DNA of 64,000 bases. It comes from Dryocosmus kuriphilus. Lineage: Eukaryota; Arthropoda; Insecta; Hymenoptera; Cynipidae. Below, one piece after another: positions 41,661-53,440 of this stretch. Every line of letters begins with the position of its first letter. Positions within the stretch are counted from its first letter, which is position 1. A model generated the notes under the pieces. That model was given only the letters and a program-made list of their open reading frames with translations. It was not told the DNA's origin and ran no database searches. Where the stretch lies: positions 175,810,711 through 175,874,710 of the forward strand of contig CM076193.1 of assembly GCA_038277395.1 (NCBI GenBank). The letters are read 5' to 3'. The translations under genes and the position numbers were made by a program.

Positions 41661-43821
41661 GCCCTAGTGAAAGGCTTAGCCTAGTGAATATGTATTATAT
41701 CTAGCGTATGGATTCCCATATGGCTGTGCAAGGCTGTCCACCAGAGGCGGTTACTAGAGTGATCGATCAGCGGCCTCGGTCCGGGCGTTTTTGTGGGACT
41801 AGTGTGTTATTTGAATGAGCAGCATGCGACTTCTGGATTGATCTATAATATATAACTTTTAATACGCACTCCTTTCCTTCAACAATCATACAAATTTCCT
41901 AATCCCTGATAATCTAACGAGGCAAGAGCAGAGAAAGTTTACGCTTACCCCGAAAGGGAAACGGATTACTGGTACAATAATAAAAATAATGACAATAGTA
42001 TCACATATCCTACCAACTTTTTCTCTATAAAGGCCGCCTTTGTGTAGAGTATGGGCCCAAGGTGTCAATTCTTTTACTGACAGCGCACTTTTCTGAATTT
42101 TTGATGTACACTCTCAAGATTCAAACGTTTCTTCTATCCATTTCTTAAGTATTCGGCTGCTCATAGTTTATAGTCCTATGATGGTTCCCCCGTATCTTTT
42201 TTTCATCTATCTGTAGGTAAAAAAGGTGGATCAGGAATATGGTGTTGATCATCATCCTCTATGATTTGAGCGCCTGAATTTTTAAAAGGTTATTGGAAAT
42301 CTAAGAACTCTTCAATCGTCATCTCTACACTGTTAAATTATTACATGGCATCCAAAAAAATTGCTTCAAAATGTTCCTTTTACCCAAACTCCTCAATATC
42401 TATTGAAGATTCTTTGATATTCAACAAATGGAATGCAGCAAGTAGTAAAGCTATAAGATACAAAGGCTTCACTTGCATCTTTAAACCTGCAGGAAGGCTG
42501 TAAAGTTTTGTTTAAAAGCAATAGTGAATATTAAGATATAAGTGAAGTATCTAATTCAAATGAAGACGTATAAATATTGACAAGTAGAAACAATTTTTAT
42601 ATTTTTAAAAGATTTTTCCATATTAGGAGCCACCAGAAGGCAAAACACAAATATTTTCTTACTAATTTACTTACCTGATTTAGAATATTGTAAAAATAAG
42701 TATAAGCATTTATTGTGAGCTATTTTATTACCGTAGATTCTGTGATAAATTTTATCTTGCAAAAGAAACATAGTGATTAGTTTACAACAGATTGCATATC
42801 TTAAAATTAAACAATCTTTGAAAATAATGTGCACAATATTTAATTATAAAAGTTATTAAGGTGAAACGAATTAAGAGTTGTTACCCTCTTCAAAGCTCTC
42901 TCTTTTTCGCAAAAGCGCATAAATACCTTAATCTTGCTTCTTGTGGGCAACGCGTATTTTGGACTCCATTTCACTTCCTTCGTTATAAGTCTATTTTCTC
43001 AATTTTTTCTTGTGTATTGAAAGTATTTGTTACCATATAAAAAAAAGTAAAGATTATTTAGCGGCATCTGTCCTCATTGGTTAAAAAAAAAAAGATTTTC
43101 TTGCGAGACATGTCACCCTTATTTTTTTCTTGAATGCAAAATATGAATTTTAAAAATTTTTTCCGGTTACACCTATAATTTTTTTTTTTTTTGAAAAAAG
43201 AAAGTTATTCAACGTTCATCACGAGGAAACTTTTCAAGTCGGTTTGAACGATCTGAATTTGATTTTTATACACAAAACTATACCCTCGACACTTGACACC
43301 CCCATTTTTGAAGGTCTGTTTCACCCCCTTTAAGTGTTTTTCCGTAAAAAAAAAAAATATGGGTCGCTTTGTTTTTGGTCGTCTACAATACATATCAAAA
43401 TCATTAAACTCGGCGAGGGAGACCTGGAGTACCTTCCTTGTTAGTCAAAAGTTGTGTGCATGAAATTGTAACATTACCAACTGATGATTGCACTTATGCA
43501 AACTTGCCCGAACTTTCAGAACAATTTATTTTCAACTTAGTTTACAAACATAAAACTAATTATATCGAATATATCCTTCAATCGCATTTTTGCTCTAAAT
43601 TTGGTGGTTATTATCTCGATTTGTATATTAAGAAGTTTGAGGCGTTCTATTGGCATATTTGACTTCCAGTGTACGCAGGAATATCAAAGCGTGTAAATTC
43701 AACTAACAATTTAAAATGAGTGTAAAAATGTAATAAAAACATTTTTTTTTAAGCTTTCATTATACATATAATGCATATATTTTTCGATCATGTGCCAGCA
43801 TGCTTCTATTTATTATCTTCT
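41661..43821. other. AT-rich interval without recognised genes
   Basis: The only longer clean frame is 43438-43662 on the plus strand (74 codons, containing LPTDDCTYANLPELSEQFIF). It has no domain I know and no clear signals. Long A and T runs occur at 43080-43200. The rest shows nothing I can support. Confidence 0.4.
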
Positions 43822-45179
43822 TGTAACGGTCAGTTTTCCCCTACTCTTATCCCAACTATTGTCTTAGCGGACGCTCGAGCCTAGCCAGGTTCAGGTTTTA
43901 AGACAATTGAACAGCATGTTATCTGGGAACAAGAGTAGAAAGCCAATTTATTATCCTCTAGTTTTTAGAATCTTAAGCGCATGTGCGGTAGTGTGTATAT
44001 AAGTGTGTGCGGGCGTATTACATAAGAACTTAGGCGGTGAGCATGTTGTGTGCGTGACGGTGTCGGCGTTGTATGTTGCGTGCGTTACATAGGTATTTCG
44101 GGTGTGTGAGTGTATCGCGTCTACATGGACGTTTCGGGTGGGTGGGTGAGGGTGTCGCGCGTGCATGAGTGTTTCGGGTCTGCGAGTGTGTCACGCGGCC
44201 ATGAGCGTCTTGGGTGTGTGTGCGTATGTGGGTCGTGCGTGCATGAGTGTTTTTGGGTGTAGATGGGGTGTGCGCGAAGGCCCATTTTTCTGTCTCGCTT
44301 CGTTATGGACCCTGCCAAAGCAGATGGGGACATTCGCGTTAATTAGCAGTAGATGTAGCGCGACCCGTGGGGGTGCGTGGTCTAGTCGAGGGACGCTTTC
44401 ACCTCTCTATGACGGATTCGGTATGGCGTAAGTGGGGGAGTCGGTGTTTGTGGCAGTTCGTCTCGGGTGGCGAGGGGAAACATAGGGTACCCATCGATAC
44501 CATTACGCGTCAGTTCGCTTGGCAATGGGGACACCCATCAACCGCGAGAACCGTACACCTTGGACGGGTCGGTCACGAAGGTCTGTCGTCGTCGGAGAAG
44601 GACAACCATGGTGGCAAACATTGATTCCCGAATGCACTAGTTTCGTGTGGCTAAAATGGGGGCACCCATCGACCACGACAACAGTACACATTGCTTGTGT
44701 TGGACAGGCCCTTCGTCAATGGCGAAGGGGAACCATGCGAGCACCTATCGTGTCCCGAACATACAAGGTTCGCATGGCCATGCGGGCGCCCATCGACCAC
44801 GAGGAACTCACATCTTCTTCGAGTCAGTATGTGAGGTCGGTCTAGGGGAATTCCAAATGTAGGAGTGCCTACTCCTTGCGATTCCCTCGACTACCTGCCT
44901 ACCAAAAGGGCGCCTTTCGGTTAGGGCAAGGCATGAGTTCCAACGAGTGAAAGCTCACCGATCCACTCAGTGAGTCGCACCCGAATTAACTTTGGACGTC
45001 TCGTCGCTCGTCTCGTACTAAAGACCCCGCCAGTGCTGGTGGCACATGGTGGAGAAACGTGGCGGGAAGCCATACCCTCTATGGTAAGCCTCTAGTCTTG
45101 CCTAAACCTGGTATGCGCGATGACATACTGGTTGCCCTTGAAACGAGTGTGCGCGAGTGTATTCACTCGTCATACTTCA
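43822..45179 (-). repeat. 3' LTR of the Ty3/gypsy element (1,358 bp)
   Basis: On the minus strand it starts TGAAG at 45179 and ends GTTACA at 43822, the TG...CA form. A polypurine tract (gaaatgggg) lies directly before its start at about 45180-45188, which fixes the element as minus-strand. It matches 50416-51360 at both ends. It contains a ~40-bp minisatellite (43975-44265) and a ~125-bp tandem repeat (about 44500-44840) absent from the other LTR. Confidence 0.88.
43975..44265 (-). repeat. Minisatellite inside the 3' LTR
   Basis: About seven units of roughly 36-40 bp containing gtgtgtgagtgtgtcgcgtg and catgagtgtttcggg. A similar array lies at 50590-50875 in the other LTR. Confidence 0.88.
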
Positions 45180-45231
45180 CCCCATTTCGAAGAGCGAAAT
45201 TCACATAGTAGGCGAAGAATAAACGGCAAGG

Positions 45232-46170
45232 TTACCACGCGAATCCAACAACAAGACTGAGTATACTAGATCGGAATGTGTCGGCGAGTAAATAGTAAGG
45301 TGCGGGAGAAATGACTGTCAGGAAATTTGTCGGGTCCGTAGGGAGTAATTTAAACTTTGCTCTGCTCAATGCGATAATGACGGAACGTAGGGATCCGTGC
45401 GGCGCGAAACACATTATCATGGTGCGTCCCTCGTGGTGTAGTCTCCAACGCAGCGTTCGCAGGGGCACCTCGAAAGACACCTGCCCTGGGAACCTGACGA
45501 AAATCTTAGATCTGATGAGCCTTGTTTCCGGTTTGGCGTCCTGCGTGCTGGGTGTCGTGATTGTTGGCTCTGAGTTGGTGTTAGGTTCTTCTGGAATAGC
45601 TGACCCGGGTGCTGATGCTGAGTCTGCGTTTGTGGTAGGAAGAAAAAATTTGTTTGTCACAAAAACAATTTTCATTTCGTATCGCTCATTCGCTTTTCAT
45701 GGCCTTATCCTTGTGGCCTTGTCTTTGATCGCACCTGCAGGCGGGGCTTCTCCGTTTGTACCTTTTCCTAATACTTTTTGGGAAAAAAACTCGCGAACCT
45801 TCCTTGATGATTGTCGGCCTCCGTTGGTATGTGGGGCCGACTTCTTGGAATTTTCTAAAACCGTCCGCTTCAAGCTCTTTTCCCAGGATCTGGATAGCTA
45901 TTTCTAGGTCTTCCGTCATGCGGCCGGTTGGCGCGTTACTTTTTTGCTTTTCAAATCGAAAATCACACTTGAGACCATTTTGTCAGTGAAAGAGCCCCAG
46001 GCATTCTCGACGAGTTTCGCGTTGAAGATTTTGATTTTTTTCTTCGTCTCAGGTTGCAGCGACCCTGTTGTTTCTGAAAGCTTCGCGCTATTTGACTTCG
46101 GGTGTTGTTGTTTTTCTCTGAAGGGTAAAGCTGTTTGTTCTGCTAGGCTGCCTGGCGTGCTTACTTCGCT
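45232..46170 (-). pseudogene. Unknown ORF after integrase in the gypsy element
   Basis: Two frames, 45919-45686 (TEDLEIAIQILGKELEADGF) and 45675-45232 (FFLPTTNADSASAPGSAIPEE..., SKIFVRFPGQVSFEVPLRTLRW), are unusually open for this decayed element. They lie between integrase and the polypurine tract, where some gypsy elements carry an extra gene. There is no signal peptide, transmembrane segment or fusion motif that I can see, so I do not call it an envelope gene. It could also be an integrase tail or a gag-like extra ORF. Confidence 0.4.
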
Positions 46171-46299
46171 GCCGTAGTTTAACTAGGCCGGGAAGATTCC
46201 TGTGCATGCGCAGGTTGCTGTTTTGTAGGCGAATTGAAGCTCCGGAAGAAAGTGGTCCCACGTTTTGTAGGATTTTTCAATATTTTGGGCAATCATAGT

Positions 46300-48740
46300 C
46301 TTTATGACTCTATTCGCGCGTTCTAGAGGATTAAAATGCGGTGGGTATGGTGGTGTCACTCTGTGTGATTTTCGTTTCCTATAGGGGTCCTTCTACCTCT
46401 TTGCCGACGAATTGTCGGCCTTTGTGGGAGACAATTGTTGTTGGGCATCCGTGGCGGAGATAGATTTGGTCCTTGATGCCTTTTGCTACGGCCGGGCTGC
46501 AAGCTTTTCTTAGAAGCAGATTTCCAATCATTTGGTGAAACGGCCTTACTTGAACAAGAGCCATGCACTTCCTGCAGTTGTTCTAGGCAATGGGCCTATG
46601 AGATCGATGCTGGACATCTCCCGTGTCCCTCCTACATTGGTGGCATGCACAGTCCAGGCTGGGGCATGATGTGGTGTCTTGAACTTTAGACAGCTTTCCC
46701 ATTTTCGGGCCTGTTGGTCTCCCGTCCGTAGCATAGCAGGACAGTAGTTTTGCCTAGCGAGGCGGGCTAAAGTTTTAGCCACTCTTATGTATCTCTCTGT
46801 TTGGCTGCCGTGGACTTCCTTTAGTATTCGCTGTTGATCGGAACGTGGTGAGCAGACTTTCCATTGCTCGCCCTGGGCGTAGCTGTTGAATTCCAGATTA
46901 TTCAATATTTGGCGGTATGGGCGGTCGTTTCTGATGCAATACTCTGGATTGTCGGTGGTATTATACAAGACGGCTTTTTATAGTTTTCCGTACCAACCTG
47001 GCTCCCCTTTTTGGCGTGCAGCGCAGGTCTCATAAAGTTCCTTAGAGAGTGAGTCAGCGATTACATTGTCGGCTCCTCGAAGGTATTTTATATAGAGGTC
47101 CCACTGGTTTAGTTCCATCGTCCATCTTGCTAGACGTCCTGAGGGATTATTGATCTTGTTTAACATTTTGAGATAGATGTGGTCGGTGAGGACGGTAAAG
47201 TATTACCCCTCTAGGTATTTCCTCATCCTTCAGATACCCCGTTTCACGGCAAAGCATTCGAGTTCGGTGGTCGAGTAGTTGCTGTCGGCTTTGTTGATGG
47301 CACGGCTAGCATAAGCGATGACTTGTTCGGTGTTTCTGTCTGCCTGTGTGAGTACGGCTCCGATTCCTTCCCGGCTGGCGTGGGGCTGAAACACGAATTC
47401 CATTGTCCAATCTGGCCATGCAAGTATAGGCGCGGAAATGAGCCTCCTCTTGTGTTCGTCGAAGGCCTGTTGGTGTTTCTCACTCCATGACCATTGGACT
47501 TTCTCTTCTTATATTTGATGAAGCGGTGCTGCGACTCGGGCTACATCTTTTATAAATCGATGGTATCATGAAATTAGTCCAAGAAATCTACGGGCTTCTC
47601 TGATCTTTTTCGTTGGTGTGAGGCTTTCGATTGCTGTGAAATTGTTGGGGTCGGTATTGAGCCCCATTTTGTCGATGACGTGGCTGAAGTATTTTTTTTG
47701 CGCCTAAAAAAATGACACTTCTCTGTACTTGGCCTCAGTTTAGCCACGTAAAGTCTGTCGAAGGCTCCTTTCATTACCTTGATGTAGTCTTCGAATTTCC
47801 GGATGCAAATGACTATGTCGTTCATGTAGGCAAATGCGTTCGAAGCCATGTCTGAAGTTACTGTGTGGTCGAGGAGACCCTGGAATTTAGATGGAGCTGT
47901 GTAGAGGCCCCTTCCGTGCGCCGTGAAAGCGGTGAGAGCCTTATTGCCTTCTGTTAGTGAAACGTGCCATTAGCGATTCTTCAGGTCGAATGAGGAGGGG
48001 AATTTTGCTCCTCGGAGTTTGTTCAAAATTTCGTTGATCTGAAAAATGGGGTAGGCTTCTTGTTTGCTAACCTGTTTCAGTCTCCTAAAATCGATGCTGA
48101 ATGTCGGTCTTCGGCCTCTGCGGCAGGTAATCAGGATGGGCGACCTCCAATGACTGCTTGACGGATAGATGAAGCCCTCCTCGTTCATTTCGTCGACCTC
48201 CTTGTCGATTATTGCCTGAGAAACGGGGCATCTAGGCCAGTAGCGTTGCTTTAGGCGTGTTGGTTCCTCCAGGTGGATTTGGTGTTCGGCGGGAGATGTG
48301 GTTCACTTTACTGCGGTTAATCTCTGAATTTCTGTCTTTAGGGATTTTTCGATGATTGCTCTCTCTTCAGGTTTAAGTTCGGTCATCGGTGTGGTACTTT
48401 CGGTGCAGTGGGCTTCCCTGAGGTATTGGTGCTGCGGTGAAAAGCATTTGGTCCCGTTGATGTGGACGTCGAGCTGTAAAGAAGTGAGTAAGTCGATTCC
48501 CAGCAGTACTTCGCGATTTAGATTAGGGAGCACGGATACTTCGGCGTTTATATGTCTTCCCTTCGATTGCAGCGTTCCGGAAAGGCATATTCCGAGAGAT
48601 GCTTCGGTACTGTCCCCTATGACGGCTACCTTGTTATTGCCGTGTCGTGTCCAGCCTTGGGGAAGACAGCGCCCGGCAGTTTTCGCGTTGACGCAGGAAC
48701 ATTCTGAACTTAGGTCTACCAGTCCTTTCATTTTGAGTTT
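46300..48740 (-). pseudogene. Gypsy pol: protease, RT, RNase H, integrase remnants
   Basis: Protease region 48731-48303: VDLSSECSCVN stands where VD-(T/S)-G is expected, and VLLGIDLL follows. RT 48190-47570: FSIDFRRLKQVSKQEAYPI, SSFDLKNR (motif with catalytic Asp) and FAYMNDIVI, in which the YxDD box reads YMND. RNase H tail near 47110-47040: DLYIKYLRGADNVIADSLSKEL. Integrase 46968-46360: a zinc-binding H-x-C region ending KWESCLKFK, then SSIDLIGPLPRT with a catalytic Asp. In the living element these parts process, copy and integrate the retroelement. Here stops and frameshifts occur in every domain. Confidence 0.82.
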
Positions 48741-48879
48741 TCAGATTTTTACTTGAATGAAAATTCTGGGCTATTTTTACAATGGAATGTCCGGCCCAGC
48801 CCGTTTGTAGTTTTCCTTTTTGGAGGAACAATTACCACAGAGGTTTCAGTCTTTTCCGCATTGTGAGCAAAACTCTTTT

Positions 48880-50000
48880 GGTTGGTTTTGGCACTCTCGC
48901 CTGGAGTGGCCACACTATTTACAGCGCCAGCAAGCTCCATAAGGGCCGTACGCTGGCGTGATCATTGATGTTGTTTTTTTTTAGCTGGTTTCTAAGTAAG
49001 CTTGTGGTCAGTTCTAGATTCTTGTACTTGTTTATCTTGCGCTTACTGGATTCCTTCTACACTGTGGATGAGTCCGTCGAATGTGCTGAGGTCGGGAAGT
49101 TGGATGTTGTGTCGTAATCTGGGATTCATATTGTATAAAGATGCTTCCATTGTCTTTTCTGTGGTGAATACACCGCGTCTCCTGATCAGTGTTAATAGTG
49201 AGGCTACGTATTCTCTTATTGGTTCATTTGTTCCTAGGATTCTTCTGTACATTTGTTTTTCTAGCTGTCATAACTCCGAGAGTACTAAGTTTAACCCTCT
49301 CAGATTGTGTTCCATCACTTGTGGTGAATTGACGGTGGCGGCGCTGTTGCGGTACCATAATTGGGTGTCTCCTTTAAGAAACGCTTGGAATCCGCTGAGA
49401 ATTTAATCGTCTGAGAAATGGTAAGCCCCTTGAAGTTCCTTCAGCCTCTATAGAATCCTTAGACGTTCTTCCTATTGAAATGGCAATTTCATTTCCGCAT
49501 TTGCTCGAGTGTACGGGTTGAAGAAATACGAAGGTATTCCCAGGGTTCTCTTCTTTCACTTTAGTGAAAGCGGTGTGTTTCTGTGTTATTATGGTAGGCT
49601 ACTCGAGGTGACAATGCTGTTAGTCTTGACTGGTTTAGCTCTTCCAATATGCCTTTCAAGTCGTTAATTCCGTGGAAGTCCTCTTTGCATTCAGTTAGGT
49701 CGGCTGGTTTCTGTTTAAAAATTTTAGGATTTGCTCTGGTGAAGGTCACTTACCCGTGGAGGAGAACTGCTGCTGCCCCGAGTGAATTTATTTCGTGCCG
49801 GCGTAGCTCATCTTCGAGTTATTTTTTGTTTAGGAAGCAGACCCACGATACTCCTGGTATGGTTCTTGATTCTGCGAGAAACTGTGGGGAGTATCGCCTA
49901 AGTTTCTTCTGGTTATAGATGATCGGTGACGGTAATGGCTGACATACACTGCTTATGGTATTCGGTAGTTGCCAGGAGCGAATGGTTCGGTTCAACGGTG
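48880..50000 (-). pseudogene. Gypsy gag remnant with zinc knuckle
   Basis: The capsid-like part lies between 49750 and 49040 in changing frames: FHGINDLKGILEELNQ, LKGDTQLWYRNSAATVNS, QMYRRILGTNEPIREYVASLLTLIRRRG. At about 48935-48889 a CCHC zinc knuckle (C-W-R-C...H...C) contains one stop codon, followed by a second CxxC (FCSQCGKD) that has lost the rest of its knuckle. Gag packages the element RNA. Broken. Confidence 0.75.
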
Positions 50001-50415
50001 CTGAGCCGATTGCGTTTGAGGCACTTCTATTTACTCGGTAGTCTAAAGTTCACGTCACTCGGTGGAATGTTTACTTCACTCGTTGGTACACTGTTCGCGG
50101 CACTCGGTAGTATCGGCGGTTACCGAAGGCAGGTGACTCTATTCAGCGGTCTCTGGGCGGATCGAAGCTTGCGGCCTAAAATCGTTTCACGGTGAAGTTT
50201 CTTCGGTGTAGCAGATTCTATTTGAGGTGCGGACTCTTATAATGAGCTGGCTCGACTGCCTTTGTGGTCCGTGTGCCGCTGAATTTATACCATTAAAGAC
50301 AGTGGAAAGGTTAATGAAGTGGAAGAATAGGTTTGGGCGAAAGGTGAAAAGGTGGGGATGACGGTGTAAAGAGTATTTCTGTTTAACATAAAAGTCTAGG
50401 CCTGTTTATGCCCCA

Positions 50416-51360
50416 CGTAACAGTCCTTTTTTCACTACTCTTACCCTAGTTATCGTGGCGGATGCTGCAACCTAGCCAGGGTTATCTTTTAAGCCAATTA
50501 GACAGCATCTTCTCTGAGTATAACAGTAGGAAACCAATTTATTATCCTCTAGTTTTTACAGTCTTAAGAGTACGTGTTGTAGTCTTCATGCAAGTGTGTC
50601 TGCACGTGTTACATGAGTGTTTTGGTGGTAAGTGTGTTGTGTGCGTGACTGTTTCGGCATTGTATTTTACGTACGTCACATAAGTATTTCGGGTGTGTGA
50701 GCGTGTCGCGTGTACAATAGTGTTTAGGGTGTGTGAGTGTGTTGTGTGTACATGAGTGTTTCGTGTGTGTGAGTATGTCGCGCGTAAATGAGTTTTTCGG
50801 GTGTGAGTGTGTCGCCCGTAGATAAGCGTCTAGGGTATGTGTGTATACCGTGCGTGCATTAGCGTTCTTGGGTGGCGGCGAGGTGTCCGCGAGGGCCCAT
50901 TTTTTCTGTGACGGATTCGGTATGGCGTAAGAAGTGGAGTCGAAATTTGTGGCAGTCATTCTCGGGTCGTGAGGGGGAACCATGGAAACTGTAGGTCTTC
51001 TTCGAATCAGTTGGTCAGATCGGTATGGGGAATGGAAAGTGTAGAAGTACCTACCCCTTGCGATTCCCTCGACCCTTTGCCTTAAATAGGGGCGTCAGTG
51101 GTCGGGAGGAAGCGTGAGTTCCACCTAATGAGATCTCACTTATGCACTCGATGAGTCGCACCCGACTCAACTTTGGACTTCTCGTCGCGCGTCTGGTATT
51201 AAAGACTCCGTCAGTGCTGGAGGCAGGTGGTGGGGAAGCGTGGCTGGAAGCGATTCCCTCTATGACAAGCCTCTAAGCTTGCCTGTACTTGGCGTGCGCA
51301 GTTACACACTGGCTGCGCATGAAATGTGTGTATGCGAGTGTAATCACTCGTCACACTCTC
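50416..51360 (-). repeat. 5' LTR of the Ty3/gypsy element (945 bp)
   Basis: It matches 43822-45179 along its length (gccaatttattatcctctag, minisatellite, ctccgtcagtgctgg block, cactcgtca end). It lacks about 400 bp, mainly the ~125-bp tandem repeat. Terminal dinucleotides have mutated (CG and TC on the plus strand instead of TG and CA). Possible flanking repeats (ctt..) are too short to claim. Confidence 0.87.
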
Positions 51361-51379
51361 CTTAGTAGAAAATAATTAT

Positions 51380-52240
51380 ATATATGATTGCTTTATTTTT
51401 TCGAAAACCGAAAAAAGTATGTAAACGTGATAAAATACATTTCCAGCAAAAAAAAATATCTGCTTTACCTTTTCAGCTTCACGAAGTAATCAATCTATTT
51501 ACATGCCTCTGAAGAAAATTAACTTGTGTAAGAGAACTATAAGCAACATGAGCGAAAAATGAGCGATGGTCAGGACGTTGTCGAGGCTTAAAATAGATGC
51601 AAACTAAGAGTGTCTACCAAACTCGTTAAAAAACTGCATTATATATTCCAGCTATAACTCCCGAAAAATAACACCGGTAGGGTGGCGCGTCGTGTCTCAG
51701 TTTCACTAATCACCGTCCAGAAAAATGGACCAGAGGACGCCTCATTGTGCGAAAATGTAGAGTAATGGGGATAGGAAAGTGGATGGGTTAGTCTGTCAAT
51801 AGTGGTAGCCTACTATTGCAGGTTTGTCAGAGCCATCTTGGAGTTCTAACATCCTCGAAAGTAAATTAAACTTATATTTATATTAAAAAGGGCCGAAATA
51901 ACGCAGAAAGTCTATTTTGGAATAATAAAATATATTATTGACTTACACGATATCACACATTCCCAGTTTAAACAATCCTTTACGTTTTACAGGAATCCAA
52001 TGATTCATTAAAAATTGATGTAATTTCTAACATAAGAGTTCGTTTGAAATCTTTTTGAAACAAAAATAAATTCTGCTAGATATGTTAAAAATATTCGAAT
52101 ATACAAATTTTATTTGAGTAAATAAATCCTTCAATATTGTAACAAAATGGTGTAACTAAATTCTTTACTAAATTTTATGCTACCTACTGTCCGGTGGTCT
52201 CCCATATTGGACAATTCTTATAGGTGATTCATTCTAAGCT
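51380..52240 (+). repeat. Dispersed repeat R1, copy 4
   Basis: Starts ctttattttttcgaaaac like 15470. It carries the ggtcaggacgtt, tatattccag, tagtggtagcctact, tttacaggaatccaatg and ccggtggtctcc landmarks. Lies just before segment C, as copy 2 lies just before segment B. Confidence 0.72.
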
Positions 52241-52559
52241 TACACGTAACAATTTTTTACCTAAAGTACTCTCCTAACAGGATGAGGACCCCAACTGTCA
52301 CACGTTTTTCTGACTCCTCACACGGTGAATATTTATCGAAATCTTTTAGACACTTATTCTTCCATTCACCCCAATGGGCCTTGGTTTCGGTGATATGAAA
52401 GTTTGAATATTTCATTAAAAGCAATGCATTTAAAAATCAAACATACAGTATATGACAGTGTTCTCGAATCATTTGTTTATAATAATTAACTAGAAAAAGG
52501 AACTTCGTCTATAATAAAGATTTGTATTCCTCGAGTCTAAATTTACTAATTCTATACAT
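52241..52559. other. Spacer between R1 and segment C
   Basis: No ORF, repeat or motif recognised. Confidence 0.4.
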
Positions 52560-53440
52560 TTCTTCAGCCTCAGAAAAATTCGTGTGATAAGATACATGGA
52601 CTTATTATTGTAATTATTATTTAGTTATAACATTTTTGTACGATTTCGGATCACAAACAATATTATATTTCAGTTACACACTTTAAAAGAATTGAATTCT
52701 TGCTTGTCGAGAATTTTACTACTCACGAGGGATTAAACGCACTACAATAAAGGTATTCCCGATTGAGTTGGCAGCTCCTAATGGAGTGTTGTTGGCTTCA
52801 TCTGGGGTCAACGGGTATGCCTTGCCTTCTACCGTGTTGAATCTTGCTCGCGATCCCTCCATGTCATATATTCCTCGAAGAACTCTCCTAGCAGCCAATA
52901 TTGCAAGGATGTCACCGTTGGATGTTGTTAGTACTCTTTGTGTTGCGGTTGCCACGGGTCGATATTTATCACCTCCTACATACAATTGAACCGGTGCGTC
53001 GGCAGGAAAGCGGTATTCTCGAATTTCGTATAGATGACTCGGATTCATTTTTGGAATAAGCCGAATAAGTTCAAGGTCATCAGTACGAAGAAGATCGATA
53101 TCCTGATGCGACAAGGGCATATAACGAGGAGGAGACATGTCCCTATAACCAGGAGGAGACCTGGATCTGCAGCGAAGGTGAGACGTGGCATGAGAAGAAC
53201 TGCCAGAAGAAGACCTGTCAGGAGAATAAGAAGGTCTAGAAAGAGGAACACGAGGAATTTTGGCGCCATTGGGTAAACAGTCGAATTGCGAACTTAAATC
53301 TGGAACAGAAAGCAGGTGATTAATGTTTTTTGAAGTTCATACTTTGTTGCTATATCACAAGCCGTTTCGGGGAAAACCAATATGCCGACTCAATTGACTG
53401 CTTGATAGTGAGTTTCGGTATAATTGTAACGATTCTTTTG
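52560..53440 (-). repeat. Paralogous segment C, first part
   Basis: Collinear with A (from about 8585) and B (from about 16030). It stops at ataattgtaacgattcttttg (53420-53440), which in A continues as cccaccatgtttgatcc (9297 onward). Here a Penelope-like element begins instead. Homology resumes near 56690. Confidence 0.78.
52727..53299 (-). CDS. RS/SP-rich unknown protein exon, copy C
   Basis: The cleanest of three paralogues: 573 nt open throughout, acceptor ctttctgttccag before 53299 and donor gtgagt after 52727, giving one exon of 191 codons. Order of features: SQFDCLPNGAKIPRVP; a Ser/Arg/Pro-rich part (RSRSPPGYRDMSPPRY); then the conserved block DIDLLRTDDLELIRLIP, PADAPVQL, ATQRVLTTSNGD, RVLRGIYDMEGSRARF, NTVEGKAYPLTPDEA, ending VVRLIPR. 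Without splicing it stops two codons later (TAG 52719-52721). About 60 percent of residues match copy B in the C-terminal 125, with no stop in either. No known domain recognised. Function unknown. Confidence 0.55.

Larger units (their letters stand above)
45180..50415 (-). mobile_element. Internal region of a Ty3/gypsy retrotransposon
   Basis: Coding remains on the minus strand run in the order gag, zinc knuckle, protease, reverse transcriptase, RNase H, integrase. That order is diagnostic of Ty3/gypsy. Directly inside the 5' LTR (about 50400-50415) the minus strand reads tggggcataaacagg, a plausible primer-binding site. The element is old, with many stops and frame changes and LTRs of different length. 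Confidence 0.87.

Noticed and set aside
45311..45907. 198-codon plus-strand open frame
   Set aside because: It lies antisense to the gypsy element's own ORF region and shows no motif.
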